Shown one piece after another: positions 1-5,705 of a stretch of 7,920 bases of DNA. The translations under genes were made by a program, and so were the position numbers. Origin of the DNA: Proteobacteria bacterium UBA1673 (GTDB lineage Bacteria; Pseudomonadota; Gammaproteobacteria; Comchoanobacterales; Comchoanobacteraceae); NCBI GenBank assembly GCA_002320385.1, contig DCKN01000041.1:1-7920 (forward strand). Reading direction: 5' to 3'. The notes below the pieces were generated by a model that worked only from the letters and a program-made list of their open reading frames with translations, searched no databases and was not told the origin of the DNA. How positions within the stretch are numbered: the stretch's first letter is position 1; every line of letters starts with the position of its first letter.

Positions 1-609
1 TTTCTGACCAATCGCAACGTAGATACAGTGCACGCCTTTATTTTTTTGATTGATGATTGTGTCAATGGCAACCGTGGTTTTTCCTGTTTGTCTATCGCCA
101 ATGATAAGTTCACGCTGGCCTCTACCGATTGGTGTCATCGTGTCAATCGCTTTGATTCCAGTCTCCAGGGGCTCCGAAACACTTTCTCGTGTGATTACGC
201 CGGGCGCGATTTTTTCTATAGCAGAATGTGCAGTTGCTTCGATTTTACCGGCGCCATCGATTGGTTCTCCAAGTGCGTTAACAACCCTTCCAAGCATTGC
301 CTCTCCGACTGGCACAGTAAGCATTTTTCCTGTACTGGTTACGGTTTCTCCCTCCTGTACGTTGTCTGCATTACTGAGAAGTATCGCTGCAACTGAGTCA
401 TGCTCTAGGTTGAGGGCGACTGCTTTTGTTTCTTGCCCGATAAGCACTAATTCTCCTGACATGACATGCTCTAGGCCATAGATTTGTACAACACCATCCT
501 TGACGGAGATGATTTTTCCTTTTGTTTTTGGGCTTTCTTCTATCTTGAGGTTCTTGATTTTTTCCTGCAAGATTGAAGAGATCTCTTCTGTGTTCAGTTT
601 CATTGACAT
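1..609 (-). CDS. atpA: ATP synthase F1 subunit alpha, N-terminal 203 residues (cut by window edge)
   Basis: This is the nucleotide-binding, non-catalytic alpha subunit of the F1 head, which alternates with beta around gamma on the cytoplasmic side of the inner membrane. Read from 609 leftward, the frame stays open to base 1. The N-terminal helix (residues 3-20, starting KLNTEEISSIL) and the beta-barrel domain precede the nucleotide domain. The conserved stretch ETGIKAID is followed by GRGQRELIIGDRQTGKT, whose Walker A loop is at residues 171-178. Two ATGs compete, at 609 and 603. The second gives the E. coli-like start MKLN, but the ribosome site AAGGA inside the atpH tail sits 8 nt from 609 and 14 nt from 603, so 609 is preferred. 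The gene begins 2 nt after the atpH stop, so translation is probably coupled. About 310 C-terminal residues lie outside the window. Identity is certain; only the exact start is open. Confidence 0.97.
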   Translation of the reverse strand, partial: MSMKLNTEEISSILQEKIKNLKIEESPKTKGKIISVKDGVVQIYGLEHVMSGELVLIGQETKAVALNLEHDSVAAILLSNADNVQEGETVTSTGKMLTVPVGEAMLGRVVNALGEPIDGAGKIEATAHSAIEKIAPGVITRESVSEPLETGIKAIDTMTPIGRGQRELIIGDRQTGKTTVAIDTIINQKNKGVHCIYVAIGQK

Positions 610-611
610 GA

Positions 612-1127
612 CTATGATCCTTGTGTGTTGTGACCAATACTTTCCAGACGTGCTGCTAAAGATTTATCAATAATGTAATCATTAAATTTCAGAATGAATC
701 CACCGATTATTGCATCGTTGATGTGATATTCAAATAGTGTATTTGTATCACTACCAGTTTGTAAGATGGCGAAGTTCTCTATGAGCTTTTTTTGCTTTGG
801 GCTCGGTTTATTCGCTGTGGTGATTTCAACTTTGAGCGTTCCCTGTTTAATGAGTTGGTTTCGTAGATACTGCTCGTGGATTGCTTTAACTTGATCGAAT
901 CGACCATGTTTCGCTAACGCCTGAATAAGCCCTTTTTCTTCTTTTGTTGCTTTTTTGATGCAAGCGATGACTAGGGATGCTTTGTGTTCACTGCTTATAA
1001 ACGGATTACGTGATAGTTGTTTAAATACTGGTTGCTCGACGATTGCATGAATAGCTTGGAGCGTACTGTCCCAGTCGACCGTCGTTATATCACTAATTGC
1101 TTCTGCGTATTGCTTACTTACTAGCAT
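612..1127 (-). CDS. atpH: ATP synthase F1 subunit delta
   Basis: The delta subunit caps the top of the F1 alpha3beta3 head and ties it to the b-subunit stalk. The 171-residue product is close to the family's usual 175-180. The opening helix contains the family's YAEAI motif near residue 8. The C-terminal part carries the diagnostic IGGFILKFNDYIIDKSLAARL (residues about 141-161), which matches the delta/OSCP C-terminal signature. Sequence in between is poorly conserved, as is normal for this subunit. The ATG shares its A with the atpF stop (TGATG, 1-nt overlap), and an AGGA lies 11 nt upstream inside atpF, so translation is likely coupled to atpF. Its position between b and alpha is the standard proteobacterial order. 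The N terminus is slightly short: it starts directly at the first helix without the usual leading residues. Confidence 0.95.
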   Translation of the reverse strand: MLVSKQYAEAISDITTVDWDSTLQAIHAIVEQPVFKQLSRNPFISSEHKASLVIACIKKATKEEKGLIQALAKHGRFDQVKAIHEQYLRNQLIKQGTLKVEITTANKPSPKQKKLIENFAILQTGSDTNTLFEYHINDAIIGGFILKFNDYIIDKSLAARLESIGHNTQGS

Positions 1128-1600
1128 CAGTTTTTGATTCCTGTTTGTGCTTGTATAAGCTGGGTTGTTGTCTTTTGATCGAGTGAACCAACTAAAGCCT
1201 TTTTACACACCTCGGTGGCAAGTGCAAGCATCTGACTTTCAATGTGCTTTTGGGCATTCTTTTCTGCCTGTTTGCGTTTGACGTCGAGTTCCTTGTCTAA
1301 TTTGTTGAGTCGCTCATGACAAGACTTCTGTGCGCTTGTGATCATTTCAGCCGCCTCTTTCTGTGCATCGTGAATGATTTTTTTTGCTTTTACGGCTGCC
1401 TCATGAATGATTTGCTCAGCATCTGCATTTGCTTTTTCTAGATGATGTCGTGCTTCGTCTGCCTTTTTCAACCCGGTGTTGATTATTTCGCGACGTGCAT
1501 CGAGTGCCTCAACGATTGGTGGCCAAATGTAGTGCTTCGTGATCATAAAAAAGGTCAAAAAGATGACCATTTCGATCAGCAACGTGGCATTGATATCCAT
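1127..1600 (-). CDS. atpF: ATP synthase Fo subunit b
   Basis: Subunit b forms the peripheral stalk, anchored in the inner membrane and holding the F1 head against rotation. The 157-residue product is nearly the same length as E. coli b (156). It opens MDINATLLIEMVIFLTFFMI, a single N-terminal membrane helix (residues 5-24), then the conserved WPPI at residues 26-29. From about residue 33 to 140 it is a long charged, alanine-rich helix with hardly any glycine or proline, the right-handed coiled-coil dimer. A ribosome site AGGA lies 7 nt before the ATG. The gene sits 29 nt after atpE and overlaps atpH by 1 nt. With a single b gene and no b' visible, the stalk is probably a homodimer. Confidence 0.97.
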   Translation of the reverse strand: MDINATLLIEMVIFLTFFMITKHYIWPPIVEALDARREIINTGLKKADEARHHLEKANADAEQIIHEAAVKAKKIIHDAQKEAAEMITSAQKSCHERLNKLDKELDVKRKQAEKNAQKHIESQMLALATEVCKKALVGSLDQKTTTQLIQAQTGIKN

Positions 1601-1629
1601 AGTATAATCCTAGTGTCTGCCTAATTGAT

Positions 1630-1923
1630 TTAGCTTGCTTGTGCGATGGCGGTTAAGAAGCTCGATACAAATGGGTTTGCTAAGCTGAAGTAAAGGCTGA
1701 GACCGATACCAATCATGGTCACCCCGTCAAGCAAGGCTGCGATCATAAACATTCTTGTTAGAAGCATGGGGGCAATCTCTGGCTGTCTAGCTGTGACGTC
1801 TAAAAACTTACTTCCCAGTAGTGCAAAGCCAATCGCGGTCCCGATCGCGCCAATGGAAACGATCATTGACACGCCAAAAATTGTCATGGTATGGATGTTT
1901 GCTAATTCGGTTGTTATATTCAT
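1630..1923 (-). CDS. atpE: ATP synthase Fo subunit c (proton-translocating ring)
   Basis: Subunit c is the hairpin that assembles into the membrane rotor ring. The 97-residue protein has two hydrophobic helices (about 14-40 and 53-82) joined by the polar loop ARQPEIAP, with the conserved RQP at 46-48. The proton-carrying carboxylate is D66 in ALLDGVTMIGIG, where E. coli has GLVDAIPMIAVG around D61. The first helix keeps only part of the glycine ladder (G25, G28, G32, G37). An aspartate with no extra sodium-ligand pattern suggests proton coupling, which is inference. The frame is open upstream to 2046, but the ATG at 1923 is chosen because AGGAGA at 1933-1938 sits 9 nt before it and the family begins there. 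The start overlaps the atpB stop by 1 nt (TGATG). At 97 residues it is longer than the 79 of E. coli, with extra length at both ends. Confidence 0.97.
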   Translation of the reverse strand: MNITTELANIHTMTIFGVSMIVSIGAIGTAIGFALLGSKFLDVTARQPEIAPMLLTRMFMIAALLDGVTMIGIGLSLYFSLANPFVSSFLTAIAQAS

Positions 1924-2714
1924 CAGTGGTCTTCTCCTGTGTGTTTGACTAACCCGATGTAAACGATGGTTAGTATCATGAAAATAAAAGCCTGTATCGT
2001 AATCACAAATAAGTGAAGACTCAACCAGGCCCCTGCCAACAACCACTGCATGTAAGCAGGGGTTAGAGCAATCAAAATGAAGATAATCTCGCCAGCGTAA
2101 ATGTTTCCGAATAACCGCAGAGATAATGAGATGGGCCGTGCTAAATCAGCGATGAGGTGTTTGAGAACATTGACGGGGAGTAGGTATATTCCAAAGGGCT
2201 CGCTGGCAACTTCTTTGATCCAGTTGAAAAAGCCGTTAAACTTGATCGCGTAAAAATAAATTGCAAAGAACACAAACACTGCAAGCCCAAGTGTAACATT
2301 GAGATCAGCTGTTGGCACAGGTCTGAAGTAATGAATGCCCAGATTAGATGCAATAACTGGGAGGAGGTCTACAGGAATAAGATCCATGAAGTTCATCAGA
2401 AAAACCCACACAAACACTGTCAACGCAAGCGCTGCAACCGAGTTGACTCTCTGGGAAAATGTGTCTTGTACTTGGCTTTCGATAAACTCAACCAGCATTT
2501 CGAGAGCAAGTTGGAAGCGCCCTGGTTTCTTGACAGATATCGCCCTGGCGCAATAACTAAAAGGCACGATAAATAACACACCCAGTGCGATAGATAAGAC
2601 GATGGAATCAATATTGAGGCTCCAAAACCCGCCAGGCTCACCGTAGATGGTGACTGTAAAGTGTTTCAGATGATGCTGAATATACTCAGTTGCTGTATTT
2701 GGACTGCTGCTCAT
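1923..2714 (-). CDS. atpB: ATP synthase Fo subunit a
   Basis: Subunit a is the stator channel that passes protons to and from the c ring. The 263-residue product aligns along its length with E. coli a (271). It begins with the EYIQHHL motif (residues 10-16), then W31-SLNIDS, VFVWVFLMNFMDLIPVDLLP (100-119) and ADLNVTLGLAVF. The functional core SLRLFGNIYAGE has the essential R200 (E. coli R210) and E209 (E219). H234 and Q241 match H245 and Q252. About five membrane helices are evident. The start at 2714 is supported by the family N terminus, yet the 15 bases before it (ending ATTCCTGT) contain no purine-rich ribosome site. The start lies 29 nt inside atpI, so initiation probably depends on ribosomes already translating atpI. 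Confidence 0.97.
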   Translation of the reverse strand: MSSSPNTATEYIQHHLKHFTVTIYGEPGGFWSLNIDSIVLSIALGVLFIVPFSYCARAISVKKPGRFQLALEMLVEFIESQVQDTFSQRVNSVAALALTVFVWVFLMNFMDLIPVDLLPVIASNLGIHYFRPVPTADLNVTLGLAVFVFFAIYFYAIKFNGFFNWIKEVASEPFGIYLLPVNVLKHLIADLARPISLSLRLFGNIYAGEIIFILIALTPAYMQWLLAGAWLSLHLFVITIQAFIFMILTIVYIGLVKHTGEDH

Positions 2715-3000
2715 ACAGGAATGTTTTTTTAGGGATTTTTTGAAAAAATATACTGGCTATGATTCCAAAGACAACGAAGTGGCCGTGGTTTGGAAGCATA
2801 GAAAGACAAATGAAACAGAGTGTTGTGAAAAAGACTAGCCTCATCATCTGGCTTTTGAAAAAGCAGCCAAGCATGCGCTTAGGGCATGTGTCCCTCGCTG
2901 GGGTTTGCGTGATGGTGTTGGCAAGTATCTTTGCACAAAACGGCAGAAGTGCTCCGAGGTTGAGCGCTAAAATGAATGTGATGACTTCGTAAGCATTCAT
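2686..3000 (-). CDS. atpI: AtpI-like small membrane protein (ATP synthase accessory protein), short form
   Basis: This is probably the AtpI accessory protein, which helps assemble the c ring and sits first in most atp operons. The call rests on position plus a loose pattern match. The 104 residues hold three hydrophobic segments (about 5-27, 53-69 and 75-89). The segment LGALLPFCAKIL followed by a polar linker containing TPA, then FFKSQMMRLVFFTTL, resembles the second half of E. coli AtpI (FLPN...HTPAKG...FKVLAML). E. coli AtpI has 126 residues and four helices, so the first helix seems to be missing here. The in-frame sequence upstream of 3000 reaches a stop (TAA) within about 40 bases without another normal start. 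GAGGAAA lies 11 nt before the ATG. The C-terminal tail runs 29 nt into atpB. An unrelated small membrane protein in the AtpI slot cannot be excluded. Confidence 0.65.
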   Translation of the reverse strand: MNAYEVITFILALNLGALLPFCAKILANTITQTPARDTCPKRMLGCFFKSQMMRLVFFTTLCFICLSMLPNHGHFVVFGIIASIFFQKIPKKTFLYEQQSKYSN

Positions 3001-3061
3001 GGCGATGCATGTTTCCTCAATGTGGATTTGTTACTTTTCTGTTTCATGTTTCATTGCTACC

Positions 3062-3089
3062 ATTCTATCATTAATAAATCAATTGTCGA
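3062..3089 (-). promoter_or_regulatory. Predicted sigma70 promoter of the atp operon
   Basis: On the minus strand a -35 box TCGACA (3089-3084) and a -10 box TAGAAT (3067-3062) are separated by 16 bp. Each differs from consensus at one position. Transcription would start near 3055, giving a leader of about 55 nt before atpI. This is the only good promoter seen upstream of the operon. It is a sequence-based prediction with no experimental support. Confidence 0.65.
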
Positions 3090-3183
3090 GCTTTTTAAGG
3101 GGTAAGTGGTCGGAAAAAATACAAGCTTAAGCAAAATTGGGGTGTTTGATATGCTCAATCTTGTGCCAATCGACTTAAAATTA

Positions 3184-3212
3184 TTTACTGGATGGTTTTA
3201 GTGCGGTATGCT
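3184..3212 (+). promoter_or_regulatory. Weak candidate promoter for fba-engB
   Basis: TTTACT (3184-3189) and TATGCT (3207-3212) are 17 bp apart, each matching four of six consensus positions. The predicted transcript start near 3219 would leave about 24 nt before the GTG start at 3243, enough for the ribosome site. Apart from the atp promoter and this candidate, the 3001-3242 spacer shows only an 8-bp GCTTAAGC palindrome at 3125-3132. A regulator-dependent promoter could lie elsewhere in it. Confidence 0.3.
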
Positions 3213-3232
3213 TTGGGTCGTTGATTCGAAAT

Positions 3233-3236
3233 GGAG
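3233..3236 (+). promoter_or_regulatory. Ribosome binding site that fixes the fba GTG start
   Basis: GGAG sits 6 nt before the GTG at 3243. The alternative ATG at 3231 overlaps this site and has no purine tract of its own upstream. Family proteins begin MALISLRQLL, which aligns exactly with the GTG start (MAIISLRQLL). The GTG is therefore preferred over the ATG. Confidence 0.8.
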
Positions 3237-3242
3237 ATCATT

Positions 3243-4298
3243 GTGGCTATTATATCTTTACGTCAGCTGCTTGACTATGCTGCGGAGCATGCTTTTGCTT
3301 TGCCTGCTTTTAATGTTAACAATCTTGAGCAAGTGCGTGCAATTCTTCACGCTGCAGATCAAACCAATAGTCCGGTGATTTTACAGGCATCTCATGGTGC
3401 AAGACAGTATGCGGGGCCTAACTTCCTGCAAGGCTTGATCCATGCAGCTGTCGCAGAATGGCCGCATATCCCAATCTGCTTGCATCAGGATCACGGTGCG
3501 TCGCCTGCGGTGTGTTTGCGTTCAATTCAAGATGGTTTTTCTTCGGTCATGATGGATGGTTCTTTGGCTGAAGATATGAAAACACCAACAACTTATGACT
3601 ACAATGTCCGTGTGACGCGCTCGGTTGTGCACAGCGCACATGCTTGTGGAGTGTCTGTAGAAGGTGAGCTCGGCTGTTTGGGCTCTTTGGAGACTGGCTT
3701 GGCTGGGGATGAGGACGGCTCAGGCGCTGAGGGTGTGCTAAGCGATCAGCAATTGCTCACGGATCCCGATGAGGCAAAATGCTTTGTTGAAGAGACTCAG
3801 GTTGATGCCTTAGCCATCGCGATTGGCACAAGTCATGGGGCTTACAAGTTTTCTAAACCGCCGACTAGCCAGGTCTTAGCTCTTGATCGTATCGAAGCTA
3901 TTCACAAGAAGATCCCGAATACACACTTGGTTATGCACGGCTCTTCATCTGTGCCACTTGAGCTAATCGATAAAATTAATGCTTATGGAGGGAAAATCCC
4001 TGAAACCTATGGTGTGCCGGTTGCACAAATACAGGAAGGTATTCGCTACGGGGTTAGGAAGGTGAATATTGATACAGACTTGCGTTTAGCAGCTACTGCG
4101 GCTATTCGAGAATATCTTGCTTGTCACCCGGATGCGTTTGACCCGAGGAAATATTTGTCAGCAGCGAGTAAAGCGATGCAATCGATTTGTGAAGATCGAT
4201 ATCGTGCTTTTGGTTGTGCTGGTCACGCGAGCAAAATTAAATCGGTTAGTCTTAGGCAGATGGTTACACATTATATTAGGACTGAAGAGGTGGCCTAG
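3243..4298 (+). CDS. fba: Class II fructose-1,6-bisphosphate aldolase, Calvin-cycle subtype
   Basis: This zinc enzyme reversibly splits fructose 1,6-bisphosphate into dihydroxyacetone phosphate and glyceraldehyde 3-phosphate in the cytoplasm (glycolysis and gluconeogenesis). It also acts on sedoheptulose bisphosphate in autotrophs. The 351-residue product matches the family nearly end to end: ISLRQLLDYAAEH, PAFNVNNLEQ (21-30), HQDHG with D83 and zinc ligand H84, and SVMMDGS (101-107). It continues with EGELGCLG (E142), IGTSHGAYKF (zinc ligand H198), LVMHGSSSVP (zinc ligand H232) and the phosphate-binding KVNIDTDLR (273-281). No active-site residue is missing. The subtype (often called cbbA) is named after Calvin-cycle clusters but is widespread in heterotrophic gammaproteobacteria. 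No RuBisCO or other cbb gene is nearby, so a glycolytic/gluconeogenic role is likelier. The GTG start is chosen over an ATG 12 nt upstream. engB follows after 2 nt. Confidence 0.97.
   Translation: MAIISLRQLLDYAAEHAFALPAFNVNNLEQVRAILHAADQTNSPVILQASHGARQYAGPNFLQGLIHAAVAEWPHIPICLHQDHGASPAVCLRSIQDGFSSVMMDGSLAEDMKTPTTYDYNVRVTRSVVHSAHACGVSVEGELGCLGSLETGLAGDEDGSGAEGVLSDQQLLTDPDEAKCFVEETQVDALAIAIGTSHGAYKFSKPPTSQVLALDRIEAIHKKIPNTHLVMHGSSSVPLELIDKINAYGGKIPETYGVPVAQIQEGIRYGVRKVNIDTDLRLAATAAIREYLACHPDAFDPRKYLSAASKAMQSICEDRYRAFGCAGHASKIKSVSLRQMVTHYIRTEEVA
4287..4292 (+). promoter_or_regulatory. Ribosome binding site for the engB TTG start
   Basis: GAGGTG, fully complementary to the usual 16S rRNA tail, lies 8 nt before the TTG at 4301. 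It is within the last codons of fba. This strong site supports the non-ATG start, and the resulting N terminus has the expected family length. The nearby ATG at 4311 is out of frame. Confidence 0.8.
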
Positions 4299-4300
4299 CT

Positions 4301-4888
4301 TTGTTTACCGATGCTCATTTTATAACCAGTTGTTACCAGTTGTCCACTCTGCCACCTGATCATGGTGGTGAGCTTATATTTCTAGGGCGGTCAAATGTAG
4401 GTAAGTCTTCACTGATTAATAAGCTTTGTGGTAAAAAACTTTTGGCCAGAACCAGTAAGACGCCTGGGCGTACTCAGTGCTTGAATGTGTTTTCTATTGG
4501 GTCTGAGGCACGGCTGATCGATGCGCCAGGCTATGGATTTGCTAAGGTGCCATTGACCGTGAAGCAGCAATGGCAAAAGCTCATTGTGTCTTACTGTCAA
4601 ACGCGGCAATGCCTACGTGCGATTGTGATTGTCATGGATGTGAGACACCCGCTTCAGCCTTTTGACCAAGAGTGGTTGTCCTCCGTTTCAACAGCGGAAA
4701 TACCTGTGGTTGTTGTCCTAAATAAGTTGGACTGTTTGGGGCGTATGCAGCAGAAAAAGTCCATGATGCAGGTAGAGCACTACTGTCGTCAGCATAATTA
4801 CCCAGTCCGCTTAGCTGGTGTTTCTTGTCGTTCAGGTGATGGTGTTGACTCCTTGCGTCAGCACTTAAAGGACTTATTTGTCGATTGA
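4301..4888 (+). CDS. engB: Ribosome biogenesis GTP-binding protein EngB (YihA/YsxC)
   Basis: EngB is a small GTPase needed for late assembly of the 50S ribosomal subunit. The 195-residue product is the usual length. The GTPase motifs appear in order: G1 GRSNVGKS (29-36), G2 within RTSKTPGRTQ (50-59, the family hallmark), G3 DAPGYGFAKV (74-83), G4 NKLD (141-144) and G5 near SCRSG (175-179). MDVRHPL at 112-118 is another family landmark. Two positions differ from the E. coli form: DAPG for DLPG, and NKLD for TKAD. Both still fit GTP binding. Translation starts at TTG 2 nt after the fba stop with a strong ribosome site, so the two genes form an operon and this start may keep EngB output low. No hairpin terminator is visible after the stop. 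An annotator using only ATG starts would misplace the N terminus. Confidence 0.96.
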   Translation: MFTDAHFITSCYQLSTLPPDHGGELIFLGRSNVGKSSLINKLCGKKLLARTSKTPGRTQCLNVFSIGSEARLIDAPGYGFAKVPLTVKQQWQKLIVSYCQTRQCLRAIVIVMDVRHPLQPFDQEWLSSVSTAEIPVVVVLNKLDCLGRMQQKKSMMQVEHYCRQHNYPVRLAGVSCRSGDGVDSLRQHLKDLFVD

Positions 4889-4975
4889 TGATGGGTGATT
4901 ACAGTGTTTGTGTTTGCAGGCTTTTTAATCTGAATGACGATGTTTTTTATTTAATACAGATGCCGTCGCGTTACT

Positions 4976-4995
4976 GGGTGGGCGTAGGGGCGGGG
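4976..4995 (+). other. G-quadruplex motif upstream of the cysteine dioxygenase promoter
   Basis: Four guanine runs (GGG 4976-4978, GGG 4980-4982, GGGG 4987-4990, GGGG 4992-4995) are separated by loops of 1, 4 and 1 bases. This meets the standard rule of four runs of at least three with loops of 1-7. It lies 20 bp before the -35 box at 5015 in otherwise A/T-rich spacer. The pattern is seen directly; folding and function are not shown. Confidence 0.6.
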
Positions 4996-5014
4996 ACCTG
5001 TTTGTTCATTTAAT

Positions 5015-5043
5015 TTGACATAACCTTATGTCTGATCTATATG
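5015..5043 (+). promoter_or_regulatory. Predicted promoter of the cysteine dioxygenase gene
   Basis: A perfect -35 box TTGACA (5015-5020) and a -10-like TATATG (5038-5043, four of six) are 17 bp apart. The stretch just upstream (5001-5014) is rich in A/T, as in an UP element. Transcription would start near 5050, about 20 nt before the ATG at 5070. This rules out the in-frame ATG at 5028, which lies between the two boxes. Confidence 0.55.
5017..5032. promoter_or_regulatory. Perfect 7-2-7 inverted repeat overlapping the promoter (candidate operator)
   Basis: GACATAA at 5017-5023 and its exact reverse complement TTATGTC at 5026-5032 are separated by two bases (CC). The repeat covers the last four bases of the -35 box and most of the spacer, where a dimeric repressor would block RNA polymerase. 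The dyad is plain in the sequence. A role as operator, and the identity of any regulator, are inference. Confidence 0.55.
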
Positions 5044-5058
5044 GAATCTTGATGGGTT

Positions 5059-5062
5059 GGAG
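5059..5062 (+). promoter_or_regulatory. Ribosome binding site that fixes the cysteine dioxygenase start
   Basis: GGAG lies 7 nt before the ATG at 5070. The upstream in-frame ATG at 5028 has only the sequence CATAACCTT before it, with no purine tract, and it falls inside the promoter. Confidence 0.75.
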
Positions 5063-5069
5063 TATCGTT

Positions 5070-5582
5070 ATGCAGCAGCTGAATTTACAATCTTTACTTG
5101 AGGTTTTATCGTCTGAAAAGCTTACGCTTGAATTTGCAAGGACGTGCTTTGATCATCTTAGTGTTGATGTGAGAGATCTAGCTCCGTATACCTTTTTTCG
5201 TGATGCTGCTTACACCAGAAATCTGATTTTTAAGAATGAGTATTTTGAGCTACTGTTGATTTGTTGGCATAAAGGTGTCATGACGCCTGTGCATGATCAT
5301 AATCATTCTTTTGGCTTGATGTACGGCGTTCAGGGACGGTTATTGGAGGAGGTTTTCCCTATTGTCACCCCTGGTATTGAAATGAAAAGATCGATGTCCC
5401 GTGAGATCTCTGAGGGTTGTTATACGGTAATCACTGATAAAATTGGTGCGCATCGGTTGAAAAATATCACTGATGGGCAGTCAATTTCTTTGCATTTGTA
5501 TGTTGGTCCAGTTCGTCATTGTCATACTTACAGCTTGCGTGACGCCAAAAGAATTTTTCGATCATTGCGTTATTCGACATAG
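5070..5582 (+). CDS. Cysteine dioxygenase (type I, cupin family)
   Basis: This non-haem iron enzyme oxidises L-cysteine with O2 to cysteine sulfinate, the entry to taurine, sulfite and pyruvate. The 170-residue product carries the whole family pattern. YTRNLI has R50, matching the carboxylate-binding R60 of rat CDO. FELLLICWHKG is followed by PVHDHNHSFG, with iron ligands H75 and H77. GAHRL supplies the third iron ligand, H128. SLHLY gives S140, H142 and Y144, the Ser-His-Tyr set of the active site. G82 stands where mammalian CDO has the cross-linked Cys93, as in most bacterial enzymes, so no Cys-Tyr cofactor forms. The arginine points to cysteine rather than 3-mercaptopropionate, whose dioxygenases have glutamine there. 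The gene is a single-gene unit, with its own promoter and no sulfinate-processing partner beside it. Confidence 0.9.
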   Translation: MQQLNLQSLLEVLSSEKLTLEFARTCFDHLSVDVRDLAPYTFFRDAAYTRNLIFKNEYFELLLICWHKGVMTPVHDHNHSFGLMYGVQGRLLEEVFPIVTPGIEMKRSMSREISEGCYTVITDKIGAHRLKNITDGQSISLHLYVGPVRHCHTYSLRDAKRIFRSLRYST

Positions 5583-5598
5583 CTATTTTGCTATTTTT
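5579..5598 (+). terminator. Weak intrinsic terminator candidate after cysteine dioxygenase
   Basis: ATAGC (5579-5583) and GCTAT (5590-5594) can pair around a 6-nt loop, followed by four T. The 5-bp, A/T-rich stem overlaps the stop codon and is thin for a terminator. A second small inverted repeat (CGTTC-TT-GAACG, 5602-5613) follows. Termination here is possible but not convincing. Confidence 0.3.
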
Positions 5599-5648
5599 AT
5601 GCGTTCTTGAACGTGTCGAGCTGTCGTTTTATCCATAGATGAATAAGA

Positions 5649-5678
5649 TTGTGTGCTTGTTGCCGCTCATGCTACAAT
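5649..5678 (+). promoter_or_regulatory. Extended -10 promoter of erpA
   Basis: TACAAT (5673-5678, five of six) is preceded by TGC (5670-5672), a proper extended -10 element. A partial -35, TTGTGT, lies 18 bp upstream at 5649-5654. Transcription would start near 5685, about 20 nt before the ATG at 5706. I see no clear IscR-type box in the 123-bp spacer. Confidence 0.6.
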
Positions 5679-5705
5679 AGACGCTCATTATCAGGGTGGT
5701 ATGGA

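Noticed and set aside
50..481. 143-codon open frame on the plus strand opposite atpA
   Set aside because: It is antisense to the certain atpA coding sequence, resembles no protein, and has no ribosome site.
398..637. 79-codon minus-strand frame over the atpA start
   Set aside because: It is a shifted frame across the atpH tail and atpA N terminus; the product is low-complexity and charged, while the atpA frame is unmistakable.
1924..2046. Upstream extension of the atpE frame into atpB
   Set aside because: The extra 41 residues lie inside atpB in another frame. A strong ribosome site and the family N terminus both place the start at 1923.
5028..5069. Longer N terminus (14 extra residues) for cysteine dioxygenase
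   Set aside because: The ATG at 5028 falls between the -35 and -10 boxes and has no ribosome site, whereas 5070 has GGAG at 7 nt.
5649..5705. Longer N terminus (19 residues, several cysteines) for the ErpA-type protein
   Set aside because: This stretch contains the extended -10 promoter, and 5706 has its own ribosome site and fits the family start. The cysteines are a frame artefact.
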